A stretch of 64,000 bases of DNA. Source: Lunatimonas lonarensis. Lineage in GTDB: Bacteria > Bacteroidota > Bacteroidia > Cytophagales > Cyclobacteriaceae. Below the pieces are notes generated by a model. That model did no database searches and was not told the origin of the DNA. It worked only from the letters and a program-made list of their open reading frames with translations. This document shows positions 1-8,489 of this stretch, one piece after another (positions within the stretch are counted from its first letter, which is position 1; each line of letters starts with the position of its first letter). The DNA lies in contig NZ_AQHR01000110.1 in NCBI RefSeq assembly GCF_000390185.1, positions 173,108 through 237,107 on the forward strand. The letters are read 5' to 3'. The position numbers and the translations under genes were made by a program.

Positions 1-11
1 ATACAACTAGA

Positions 12-476
12 TTAAATATAAGCGATACAGTCCATTTCGACCAGTGAGTCTCCAGGCACACCACCGTAAGTTGCGACAGTAGTTCTCACCGGAGGTTTTG
101 GTCCAAATCTGCCCCTGAATACCTCGTTCATTCCTTTATAATCGTTAAGGTCGTGTAGGTATACATTGACCTTTAGCACTTTTTCCATCGACGATCCGGC
201 TTTGACCAATTCTTTTTCCAGTTCTTTCAATACGTGGTCGGTATGGGCCTTGATGTCTCCGTCAAAGTGGGCACCTTTTCCGGCAATGAACACCATATTG
301 CCCAATTTGGTGGATCCGGAAAATAGCGGTATATCCTGATCTTCTACTACATTAAAGGCCTGTTTTTCAGGAGCTGAGGTTTCCGACTTTGCACTTGCCA
401 CGGTGCTGATACCAGCAAATCCTGCCAACGATGCAAACAGCTTTTTGAGAGACGATCTTCTTTCGATTTTTTTCAT
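12..476 (-). CDS. Exported RidA/YjgF-family protein
   Basis: This 154-residue protein belongs to the RidA (YjgF/YER057c/UK114) family, whose best-known members hydrolyse reactive enamine/imine intermediates released by PLP enzymes. Residues 1-29 form an export signal with a twin-arginine-like start (ERRSSLKK followed by a hydrophobic, Ala-rich stretch ending in ASA). The RidA fold follows from about residue 45, with FIAGKG, the VNVYLHDL strand, and the C-terminal VRTTVA and LVEMDCIAYI strands. The Arg in VRTTVA matches the family's substrate-binding arginine. RidA itself is cytoplasmic, so export is the odd feature and the deaminase role may not apply. The gene is divergent from deoC across a 226-bp gap. 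The family call is firm; substrate and location are inferred. Confidence 0.85.
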   Translation of the reverse strand: MKKIERRSSLKKLFASLAGFAGISTVASAKSETSAPEKQAFNVVEDQDIPLFSGSTKLGNMVFIAGKGAHFDGDIKAHTDHVLKELEKELVKAGSSMEKVLKVNVYLHDLNDYKGMNEVFRGRFGPKPPVRTTVATYGGVPGDSLVEMDCIAYI

Positions 477-702
477 ATCCAGTTCTGATTTGTAAGGTGA
501 TCCAAATTTCGTGGAATTTATGCTTTTCTGTGCGCATCTGCAAGCTCTTTGACATGGGGACTGCCTTATTGGTGACCGGTAGATTTTTTTTCATTTGCCT
601 CGTGGCTTTATTGTGAGATGGTGTTTCTTGCCTTTCCGGTGGCTATTCAGTCTGGTATATTCCCTCAGGTTTTAGTACCTTCGGATCAAACCTGCTTTGC
701 CC

Positions 703-1362
703 ATGAAAAACCTGAACCGATACCTAGAGCATACGTTGTTAAAACCCGATTGTACCCAACATGAGATAGAAATGCTGCTGACAGATTGCCGACAGTACCG
801 GTTTATGGGGGTATGTGTCCCGCCTTTTTGGGTCAAAAAGGTAAAGCGGGATCTGTCGGACATGGATATTCAGGTTGTTACCGTTGTGGGGTTTCCGTTT
901 GGGTATTCTACTACGGAGGCCAAGGTTCATGAGACCGTTCAAGCAATCCGGGATGGGGCAGATGAAATTGACGTGGTTTGGTCACTTACGGCCTACAAAT
1001 CAGGGATGAATTGGCCGAAGATTGAACTGGCCAAACTCTCGCAGTTGTGCCATGAGGAAGGACGTCTGATCAAAGTGATCGTTGAGACGGCGTTTTTGGA
1101 TGAATCCGAGCTGTTGGAGGCCTGTGATATTTGCCGGGATGCGGGAGCGGATTTTGTAAAGACCTCTACCGGCTTTGCACCCGGGGGGGCGGTGGAGGAG
1201 CAGATTCGATTGATGAGAAGCCGGTTGCCAAGTCAGGTAGGTATCAAAGCAAGTGGTGGCATAAGGGATCTGCCCAAGGCGATAGCGATGATCAAGGCGG
1301 GAGCAGACCGGATCGGTACTAGCGCAGGGCCGTCCATAATGAATGCGCTGGAGGATGCGTGA
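703..1362 (+). CDS. deoC: Deoxyribose-phosphate aldolase
   Basis: DeoC cleaves 2-deoxy-D-ribose 5-phosphate into glyceraldehyde 3-phosphate and acetaldehyde in deoxynucleoside breakdown. The product from the ATG at 703 is 219 residues, normal for the short class I DeoC type. The opening LEHTLLKP is a family signature. The Schiff-base lysine is in FVKTSTGF at about residue 153, and the phosphate-binding end reads VGIKASGGIRD and ADRIGTSAG. A TTG two codons upstream (697) could also start the frame, but ATG is preferred. No other deo gene is adjacent. The ~200 bp that follow hold no gene and lead to the cytochrome gene at 1564. Confidence 0.93.
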   Translation: MKNLNRYLEHTLLKPDCTQHEIEMLLTDCRQYRFMGVCVPPFWVKKVKRDLSDMDIQVVTVVGFPFGYSTTEAKVHETVQAIRDGADEIDVVWSLTAYKSGMNWPKIELAKLSQLCHEEGRLIKVIVETAFLDESELLEACDICRDAGADFVKTSTGFAPGGAVEEQIRLMRSRLPSQVGIKASGGIRDLPKAIAMIKAGADRIGTSAGPSIMNALEDA

Positions 1363-1563
1363 TGCTGGCCCAGAGAGCCACAGAAACAAGGGGCTGACCT
1401 TTTAAATTAACTTTTTGGCGAGCAGGTAAGTACAGGAAGGTTAAGCCAAAAAAAATCGGTATTATTGTAGTTGAGGTTTTGCATTTTCTTCCCAATCCCG
1501 GATTCTTTCCGATAGGGCAGCATTCAAATACCCACTCAATCTCGATCCAAATTTCGGTGAATT

Positions 1564-4065
1564 ATGAAAAGTGATTTAATTCCTTCAGCCTTTAGGAAGG
1601 GAGCGGCCAAGTTGGTTGGCGTATGCATTTTGTTGATACTTGGTTTGGTTTCCCATGCTTGGGCAGCGGAGGGGGCTTCTGCGGGTTCCGGGGAAGCGTT
1701 TTGGTTCTGGAGATTTTTGGGGCGCCTTCACCCCTTGGCTGTGCATTTTCCTGTCAGCTTACTTGTGTTTGCCGCCTTCTTGGAGCTTTTTACCCTTGGT
1801 AATTTTAACGGTAAACTTCGACCGGGCATCCGTATGTTGGTTTTGGCCGGAGTGGCTGCGGCCATCGTGTCCACCGTGTTTGGTATTTTGTTGGCAAATA
1901 TAGAGGATTACGGTGGCAGTACCTTGGAATTGCACAGGTGGGCTGGGTTGGTCACGGCCTTGATTGGCATACCGCTCTATTTTAGCTTGAAAAAGACGGA
2001 GCATAAATTAAGTTCCGCGACCGTTAAGCAATACCGGGCGGTGCTGTTTGTGGCTGCTTTTGGGGTTTCGTTTGCCGGCCATTTTGGAGCTTCCCTTACC
2101 CACGGAGAGGACTACCTTACGAGTGTTTTGCCATGGAACGAAGGCAGTTCGTATGCAGGCGTTCCCATGGATATTGATTTGGTTTCCTATCAAGGGACTG
2201 ACCTTTCCGAGGAGCGTCAGGTCAAGTTGGTAGGTCAAGTGAGGGCGATATTCGCCCATAATTGCTATAACTGTCACAGTACTGCCAAAATTAAGGGCGA
2301 GTTAAGGCTTGATACCAAAGAGGAGATATTTAAGGGAGGTGAATCAGGCCCGGTGATCATGCCCGGTGATGCGGCCAAAAGTGAACTGGTACGAAGAATA
2401 AAATTGCCCAAAGACCATAAAGAAGCCATGCCTTCCAAGGGGAAAACGCTCAGCAAGGACGAAATAGCGTTGATTTCACTTTGGATAGACAAGGGAGCAC
2501 CCTGGCCGGATGCCGTAGAGAACCAAAGTGTGTATAGGGTAGCGGAATTGGCACCCAGGCGCCCTAACCTTCCGGCATCCAAGGCCGGTTTGGATAACCC
2601 GGTAGATTTGCTGGTAGATGATTATTTTTCCCAGAAATCGATTCGATGGAAGCAGGCCGTAGATGATAAAACGTTCCTACGCAGGGTTTACCTGGATATA
2701 ATAGGGCTATTGCCGACGCCTGCGGTCTATGAGGCATTTGGTTCAGACACCCGTCCCGATAAGCGGGAGCGCGTAGTAGATCAGTTGCTGGCAAGGAACG
2801 ATGAGTATGCCATCCATTGGCTTACGTTCTGGAATGACGCCCTTCGCAACGATTACACCGGTACAGGATATATTACCCGGGGAAGGTTTGCGATTACCGA
2901 GTGGCTGTATGCCTCCCTTCGCGAAAACAAGCCCTATGACCTGTTTGTAAAACAGTTGTTGAATCCCGACGAGAAATCCAAGGGCTTTATTGAAGGGATA
3001 CGCTGGAGGGGTGATGTGAATGCCAGTCAGGTTACCGAGATGCAGGCTGCACAGAATGTGGGGCAGGTTATCTTAGGTCTAAACCTGAAATGTGCGTCCT
3101 GCCATGACAGCTTTATCAGCGACTGGAAACTGGAGGAAGCCTACGCATTTGCCAATATTTTTGCCGAGGAGGACTTGGACGTGGCCCGCTGTGAAACGCC
3201 CATAGGTAAGAAAGCGAGCACCAAACTGCTGTGGGAGGAGCTAGGGGAGATTGACAGCACCGCCAACCGAGCTGAAAAACTGCGCCAACTGTCCGAGTAC
3301 CTCGTGCAGCCGGCAAACGGACGTATGTACAGAACAATCGTCAACCGTATTTGGAAGCAGATGATGGGCCGTGGTTTGGTGGAGCCTGTGGATGAAATGG
3401 ATAACGAACCCTGGAGTCAGGATTTGTTGGATTGGCTGGCGAGTGATTTTGCCGACCATGGATACGATCTACGCCACCTAATCCGCATGATCGCTACTTC
3501 AAAAGCCTATCAGCAACCTTCCATCAGCTTTGAAGATCCCTTGGATTTGGTGGATGAGCGCTATGTCTTCGAAGGGATGGTCCGCAGAAGACTTACGGCC
3601 GAGCAGTTCTCCGATGCGGTAAGCAACCTGTTCTTTCCGCTTTTTGAGGAAAAACAGGTCAAGTATGATCCATTTCAGTTGGTTAGTTCGGAGACTTCTA
3701 AGCCTGAGTACCCGAGGGCTTCGCTTGTACAGAACAACGAATTCCTGAAGGCACTGGGAAGACCAAACCGGGAAATCGTATCTACGAGCAGAGATTCCCA
3801 GGCCAGTCTGTTACAGGCGTTGGAATTAACGAACGGGGAGACACTGAATGAAGCGCTCAGAAAAGGAGCCGAGCGATGGAAGGAAAAATACCCGGACGGG
3901 GAGATACTGATCCACCAAGTGTTTAGGCAGCTTTTTGCCCGGGATCCTCATCAAAATGAATACCGGATCGCCAGCGAAGTGTTAGGTGAGTCACCTGCGG
4001 TAGAGGATATTCAGGACCTGTTTTGGGCGCTGGTGCTACTGCCAGAGTTTCAGTTGATTTATTGA
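1564..4065 (+). CDS. DUF2231-PSCyt1-DUF1549-DUF1553 membrane cytochrome c protein
   Basis: This is an 833-residue multidomain protein. A signal or first helix (about 1-34) is followed by a membrane region resembling DUF2231, with histidines in LHPLAVHFP and three further hydrophobic segments up to about residue 185. A planctomycete-type cytochrome (PSCyt1) domain carries the haem motif CYNCH at 234-238. DUF1549 and DUF1553 regions fill the rest, and a second CxxCH (CASCH, 510-514) lies inside the DUF1549 part. Such proteins are predicted to work at the outer face of the inner membrane, but no reaction is established for the family. The DUF1501 gene begins 22 bp downstream, the usual pairing, so the two are probably co-transcribed. 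The membrane fusion suggests direct coupling of a periplasmic oxidation to the electron transport chain; this is inference. Confidence 0.85.
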   Translation: MKSDLIPSAFRKGAAKLVGVCILLILGLVSHAWAAEGASAGSGEAFWFWRFLGRLHPLAVHFPVSLLVFAAFLELFTLGNFNGKLRPGIRMLVLAGVAAAIVSTVFGILLANIEDYGGSTLELHRWAGLVTALIGIPLYFSLKKTEHKLSSATVKQYRAVLFVAAFGVSFAGHFGASLTHGEDYLTSVLPWNEGSSYAGVPMDIDLVSYQGTDLSEERQVKLVGQVRAIFAHNCYNCHSTAKIKGELRLDTKEEIFKGGESGPVIMPGDAAKSELVRRIKLPKDHKEAMPSKGKTLSKDEIALISLWIDKGAPWPDAVENQSVYRVAELAPRRPNLPASKAGLDNPVDLLVDDYFSQKSIRWKQAVDDKTFLRRVYLDIIGLLPTPAVYEAFGSDTRPDKRERVVDQLLARNDEYAIHWLTFWNDALRNDYTGTGYITRGRFAITEWLYASLRENKPYDLFVKQLLNPDEKSKGFIEGIRWRGDVNASQVTEMQAAQNVGQVILGLNLKCASCHDSFISDWKLEEAYAFANIFAEEDLDVARCETPIGKKASTKLLWEELGEIDSTANRAEKLRQLSEYLVQPANGRMYRTIVNRIWKQMMGRGLVEPVDEMDNEPWSQDLLDWLASDFADHGYDLRHLIRMIATSKAYQQPSISFEDPLDLVDERYVFEGMVRRRLTAEQFSDAVSNLFFPLFEEKQVKYDPFQLVSSETSKPEYPRASLVQNNEFLKALGRPNREIVSTSRDSQASLLQALELTNGETLNEALRKGAERWKEKYPDGEILIHQVFRQLFARDPHQNEYRIASEVLGESPAVEDIQDLFWALVLLPEFQLIY

Positions 4066-4087
4066 CAAAAAAGGAATTGATAGAAAA

Positions 4088-5515
4088 ATGAACATACATA
4101 GGAACAGAAGGGATTTTCTAAAGAAAACCAGTGCCGCGGCAATAGCCACCATGGCGATGGGGGCACCTATTTCAGGCCTGCTCAGCTCCTGTCAGCGACC
4201 GAAAGCCATGCCTACTACGGCAGACAGTGTCATTTTGCTTTACATGGCAGGGGGGATGGCCCATACAGAAACCTTTGACCCCAAAAGATATACGCCCTTT
4301 CGTAAGGGAATGGAGTCTCAGGAGGTATTGAGTACTTTTCCGTCGGTGCCTACGGCATTGGATGGAATCCATTTCTCAGAAGGCTTGGAGAACATCGGGC
4401 AGATTATAGACCGGGGCACGTTGATTCGATCCTACGTGGCTGCCGATTTGGGACATATTCTACACACCCGGCATCAGTACCATTGGCATACCTGCTACGA
4501 ACCGCCCCAATCAGTGCTTGTCCCCCATATGGGATCTTGGGTTTCCAGGGAACTTGGGCCGTTGAACCCCGTAATTCCGGCATTTATCAATATTGGTCAG
4601 CGCTTTACCGTGGGTGAAGGGGAAGAGCTCAAAGCCTTTCACAGTGCGGGGTTTTTGGGCAGTGAGTATGGCCCCTTCCTTATACCGGATCCTACCGGAG
4701 GACTGGAAAGTGTCCGCCCTCCCGTAGGAATGTCCACCAAGCGATTTGAAGGAAGAAATCAGCTGTACGAGCGTCTGATCAGCGAGGGTGCCATGGGTGA
4801 ATTTGGCAGTGATTACCAGAAGGAATCCCTGAAACGCTCCATGGAGCAAGCTTATATTTTGTTGAATTCTCCCGAAGCCAAGGCGTTTGACCTGAGTCAA
4901 GAGCCCAAGGAGAAGTATGACATCTACAATACCGGAAAATTTGGGTTAGGCTGCCTGATGGCGAAGCGCTTGGTGGAGCAGGGTGCCCGATTCATCAGCG
5001 TTACGACAGAATACGAGCCTTTTTTTGGCTGGGATACCCATGAAAACGGCCATACCAGATTGGTTGATATGAAAAAAATGATCGACGCTCCCGTCGCCCA
5101 ATTGATCAAAGATTTGGACGAGAGTGGCCGGCTGGACAGGACCATGATTATTTTGGCGAGTGAGTTTAGCAGGGATATGCTTACCGAGGGTAGGCCCGAT
5201 CTTAAAGTAAAGGATCAGGTAGAAGTTCCAGATATCATCGAGGACCTGAAAAATTACGGCATGCACCGCCATTTTACAGATGGATGTTCCATGCTCATGT
5301 TTGGGGGAGGCATCAAGCGGGGTCATGTCTATGGCAAGACAGCGGATGAGCGTCCCTGTAAGACCATTGAAAACCCGATCAAGATCGACAGCATCCACCA
5401 AACCATGTATCATGCATTGGGTATAGACCCGGAGAAGCACTATGAAATCGAAAAGAGACCCTTCTATACCACTCCGGATGGACTGGGGAAAGCAGAGTTG
5501 GATCTCCTAACGTAA
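4088..5515 (+). CDS. Tat-exported DUF1501 protein
   Basis: This 475-residue protein has a clear twin-arginine signal (RRDFLKK, then an Ala-rich stretch ending at about residue 34). It belongs to the DUF1501 family, which is distantly related to the alkaline phosphatase/sulfatase fold; supporting segments include ILLYMAGGMAHTETFDPK near the start and the SVTTEYEPFFGWDTHENGH and IILASEFSR regions later. DUF1501 genes almost always follow a PSCyt1-DUF1549-DUF1553 gene, as here (22-bp gap). The biochemical role is unknown. Putative metal-binding Asp/His residues in the WDTHENGH segment suggest a hydrolase-like active site. Family call firm, function not known. Confidence 0.88.
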   Translation: MNIHRNRRDFLKKTSAAAIATMAMGAPISGLLSSCQRPKAMPTTADSVILLYMAGGMAHTETFDPKRYTPFRKGMESQEVLSTFPSVPTALDGIHFSEGLENIGQIIDRGTLIRSYVAADLGHILHTRHQYHWHTCYEPPQSVLVPHMGSWVSRELGPLNPVIPAFINIGQRFTVGEGEELKAFHSAGFLGSEYGPFLIPDPTGGLESVRPPVGMSTKRFEGRNQLYERLISEGAMGEFGSDYQKESLKRSMEQAYILLNSPEAKAFDLSQEPKEKYDIYNTGKFGLGCLMAKRLVEQGARFISVTTEYEPFFGWDTHENGHTRLVDMKKMIDAPVAQLIKDLDESGRLDRTMIILASEFSRDMLTEGRPDLKVKDQVEVPDIIEDLKNYGMHRHFTDGCSMLMFGGGIKRGHVYGKTADERPCKTIENPIKIDSIHQTMYHALGIDPEKHYEIEKRPFYTTPDGLGKAELDLLT

Positions 5516-5764
5516 CAGGAAGCAGTGGAGAGGCCTGCGGGTACGTGGGCTTTTTTCTCTTTTTGATAGAATTGTACTACCTTGACCCTACAAATCCATA
5601 GCCTTACATACGCTCTTGTACCGCTTGACAAGACTTACATCCTGTTCTGTCGGTGATTTCTCTTGTAGTAAAGGTTATTTAATATTTAGGTCAACTAGAA
5701 AAAACAAAGCCTCATTCTAGGGGCGTTTCAGGGCAGACTAGCCAACCCAAAACTATATGAACAC
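5516..5764. other. Intergenic region, no gene seen
   Basis: The 249 bp between the DUF1501 and NHL genes hold no credible reading frame. A weak G/C-rich imperfect hairpin followed by TTTTTT lies at about 5534-5566 and could terminate the upstream operon, but its stem is too irregular to call. The leader just before the next start reads AAACTATATGAACACATGAA, which resembles the ends of the dispersed repeat found elsewhere in the window. Confidence 0.4.
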
Positions 5765-6832
5765 ATGAAGAATTCAGGTCATTCGCGAAGATCATTTATC
5801 AAAAAAACCGGAGTAGTGGCCCTTGCCGGCGCAGTTGCTCCCACTGTCATTATTCAAAAAACCCATGCTATGAAAAAAGAAACCATTCTGGGCCACGGCT
5901 CACACCGCTATCGAGTCATTGAAGGTTGGGGAATCCTCGACGCAGGCAAAAACCCTGTAAATGACTGCCATGAAATGGTAGAAGACTCCAAAGGCAGGCT
6001 TTTTATGCTGACCAACGAGACTAAAAACAATATTTTGGTATACGACAAATCGGGAAAGCTATTGGATAGCTGGGGAACCACCTTTCCGGGAGCCCATGGG
6101 CTTACGTTGAGCAACGAAGGAGGAGAGGAGTTTTTGTTTATAACCGACACTTCCCGGAACCAAGTGATCAAGACAGACCTGAAGGGCAAGGAAGTGCTGA
6201 AGTTGGATTACCCCCGGGAAACCGGTAAGTACGACTTTCCCAACCAATTTGTGCCTACTGAGACAGCCATCAATCCGGCAAACGGAGACATTTATGTCGT
6301 GGATGGATACGGCAAGAACCACGTGATGCAGTACAACGCCAAAGGCGAGCTTATCCGCGCATTTGGTGGTGCCGGAACCACTGATGAGACCTTTAACTGT
6401 TGCCACGGTATTGTGGTGGACACGAGAAATAAATCCAACCCAACCCTCCTTATTACCGACCGAGGCCACATGCAGTACAAGCGCTTTACACTCGACGGTA
6501 AGTATATCAAAACGATCCCTATGCCGGGCTCTTTTGTATGTAGACCCGTTCTGCAAGGTGAAAATGTTTACGCGGCGGTATACCGAAGCACCACCCAAGA
6601 ATATCCCAATTCCGGTTACATCACCATCCTAGATGCCAACGACAAAGTGGTCAGCACGCCAGGTGGTACCGCTCCGGAGTACGTGGGTGGCGTGTTGCAA
6701 GAGCAGCGCAAAGACAGGTCATTTATGGGTTTTATGCATCCACATGACGTATGTGTGGACCGGGATGGTAATATCTATGTGCCTCAGTGGGCGTCCAAGA
6801 AGACCTATCCTGTGAAGTTGGAGCGGGTGTAA
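5765..6832 (+). CDS. Tat-exported NHL-repeat six-bladed propeller protein
   Basis: A 355-residue protein with a twin-arginine signal (RRSFIKK, Ala/Val-rich core, cleavage near residue 36), followed by an NHL/six-bladed beta-propeller. Repeated blade signatures are visible: GRLFMLTNETKNNILVYDK, EEFLFITDTSRNQVIK, NGDIYVVDGYGKNHV, LLITDRGHMQYKRF and DGNIYVPQWAS. The arrangement resembles peptidyl-alpha-hydroxyglycine lyase-like NHL proteins, but that activity cannot be assigned. It follows the PSCyt1/DUF1501 pair after 249 bp and may bind or act on the same periplasmic substrate. The fold is confident, the role unknown. Confidence 0.85.
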   Translation: MKNSGHSRRSFIKKTGVVALAGAVAPTVIIQKTHAMKKETILGHGSHRYRVIEGWGILDAGKNPVNDCHEMVEDSKGRLFMLTNETKNNILVYDKSGKLLDSWGTTFPGAHGLTLSNEGGEEFLFITDTSRNQVIKTDLKGKEVLKLDYPRETGKYDFPNQFVPTETAINPANGDIYVVDGYGKNHVMQYNAKGELIRAFGGAGTTDETFNCCHGIVVDTRNKSNPTLLITDRGHMQYKRFTLDGKYIKTIPMPGSFVCRPVLQGENVYAAVYRSTTQEYPNSGYITILDANDKVVSTPGGTAPEYVGGVLQEQRKDRSFMGFMHPHDVCVDRDGNIYVPQWASKKTYPVKLERV

Positions 6833-6990
6833 TTAGCCGAAAATAATCAGGAAGAGTTTCGTTTGGCAGAGAGTTTAATTTTGTCTGGTTTGGTTACTAT
6901 CTAACTAGGTAGTTTAGTGCCATAAATTGTTTATACGTTCATCGAAGGCTGCACTTGGCAGTCTTCATTGTTTTTGACGCCTTTAATGTT

Positions 6991-8142
6991 ATGGAAAAAG
7001 GGAAGTCTCTCGAGCGACTAATTGAACTTGATGCCGCGCGAGGTTTGGCATTAGCAGGTATTTTGGCCATTAACCTCTATATATTCAACGCCCCTTACGC
7101 CTATTTGGATGAATATTACGGTCAGTTTGGGGCTAGGGAACTGATTCTCTTGGAGGTCGTGTATGCTGTTTTTGGAGGCAAGGCGATGTTCCTTTTTGCT
7201 TTCCTTTTCGGATACGGATTTTATCTACAGGCTGAAAAGCATCAAAAGTCGGTTCAGGTCTTTAGGAGGTTATACTTACGTAGGATGCTGGTTTTGGCGG
7301 GGTTCGGAATAACTCATATCCTTTTTTTCTGGTATGGAGATATTCTACTCGCCTATGCATTAATGGGCTGTTTATTGTTGTTGTTTTACCGAATGCCTAG
7401 TTGGTTTTTGTCGGGATTGGCAGTATTGCTTTTTTTATCCCCAGCGATTTATGTAGCGACGATGGATTATTGGCCTACCGTACCGCTTGGAACCGCGTTG
7501 AACTACAGCCTCTCAGAGGTTATTTCTATTTATCAGAACGGCGGCTACCCAGAGTTCTTCAAGGTAAACCTTCACCAATACTTGTCCATGAAAAATGAGA
7601 CAGTATGGGTTTACATGCCAAAAGCTTTGGCGGCCTTTATAGTCGGATTTCTTTTTGCAAAACGAAATGGATTGGGCCTTATACGCATCCGACCAGGCCA
7701 TTATATCGGCTTGGCCGTGTTGTTCCTTGCGGCTAGCGTTTTGATGCATATGTATAAGGAGATAGTGTTTGATCTACTTCAGTTAACTGGACGGGAGTTA
7801 CTACCGGTAAGAATCGGAATGCAGATAATGGCTTTTGATGTGATGCAAAGCCTTGGCTATATCCTGCTCATTTTTTCTCTTATGCAGTATAGCATGCTTT
7901 CGAAACCATTTATTCTGGTGGGCTTTGCAGGAAGGATGGCATTGACAAACTACCTCATGCAGACCGTTGCAGGTTTGTTGATTTTTTCTTTTTTAGGACT
8001 TGGTCTTTTTGGCAGCATGGCACCGACACAGTTGCTAGTGTTGACGGGGTTGATATTTTTCATTCAAGTGGGTATTTCTAGGTTTTATCTTGGCTTTTTT
8101 AAGCAGGGACCGATGGAGGATCTGTGGAGAAGATTTCTTTGA
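6991..8142 (+). CDS. DUF418 multi-pass membrane protein
   Basis: A 383-residue integral membrane protein of the DUF418 family, related in layout to acyltransferase-type membrane proteins. The N-terminal family signature LDAARGLALAGILAINLYIF opens the first helix; many further helices follow, for example around FGGKAMFLFAFLFGYGFYL. The C-terminal GPMEDLWRRF is also typical. I take the ATG at 6991; the frame is open to a TTG at 6955, but the extra 12 residues do not fit the family. No substrate is known. It stands alone between the propeller gene and the first SusC. Confidence 0.83.
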   Translation: MEKGKSLERLIELDAARGLALAGILAINLYIFNAPYAYLDEYYGQFGARELILLEVVYAVFGGKAMFLFAFLFGYGFYLQAEKHQKSVQVFRRLYLRRMLVLAGFGITHILFFWYGDILLAYALMGCLLLLFYRMPSWFLSGLAVLLFLSPAIYVATMDYWPTVPLGTALNYSLSEVISIYQNGGYPEFFKVNLHQYLSMKNETVWVYMPKALAAFIVGFLFAKRNGLGLIRIRPGHYIGLAVLFLAASVLMHMYKEIVFDLLQLTGRELLPVRIGMQIMAFDVMQSLGYILLIFSLMQYSMLSKPFILVGFAGRMALTNYLMQTVAGLLIFSFLGLGLFGSMAPTQLLVLTGLIFFIQVGISRFYLGFFKQGPMEDLWRRFL

Positions 8143-8489
8143 ATGGCGACATTTCCGGGTCAGGCACAGCTTTGCGTTCAATCGGAATGATCGGAACGGG
8201 AAAATGTAGGCCATGTAAGGTCACATTTCTATATTCGGAGCTTTCTGAGTATAGTAGGAACTTTTTCGGTTTAGGTGGCGCGTTATTTTTTAAAAGCAAA
8301 GGATTTGATAAATAATATGGTGAAAATATATTGAATTAGCTGTATTTTTGGTATTGTTCATCAGTATATCCGAAAATAAATTTTTTAAAACCAGCACAGT
8401 ACAGGATGGTTCTTCTGTCTCCTTTTTGTTACTTCCTGTTGGTTTTTAAAACCTTTTAACTAACCAAATTAATTCTAACCCAAACCTGT
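8143..8489. other. 347-bp regulatory gap before the first SusC gene
   Basis: No credible gene. The stretch becomes AT-rich after about 8280 and contains TATTTTTG at 8343-8350, matching the Bacteroidota -7 consensus TAnnTTTG but without a well-spaced TTG. ACAGGATGGT at 8401-8410 is a variant of the CAGGATAGT motif seen upstream of other sugar operons here. An open frame at 8124-8315 overlaps the DUF418 gene and has no recognisable content. Confidence 0.45.

Noticed and set aside
367..594. 75-codon minus-strand frame
   Set aside because: Overlaps the RidA gene in another frame and has no recognisable content.
8124..8315. 63-codon frame after the DUF418 gene
   Set aside because: Overlaps the DUF418 end, low-complexity composition, no family features.
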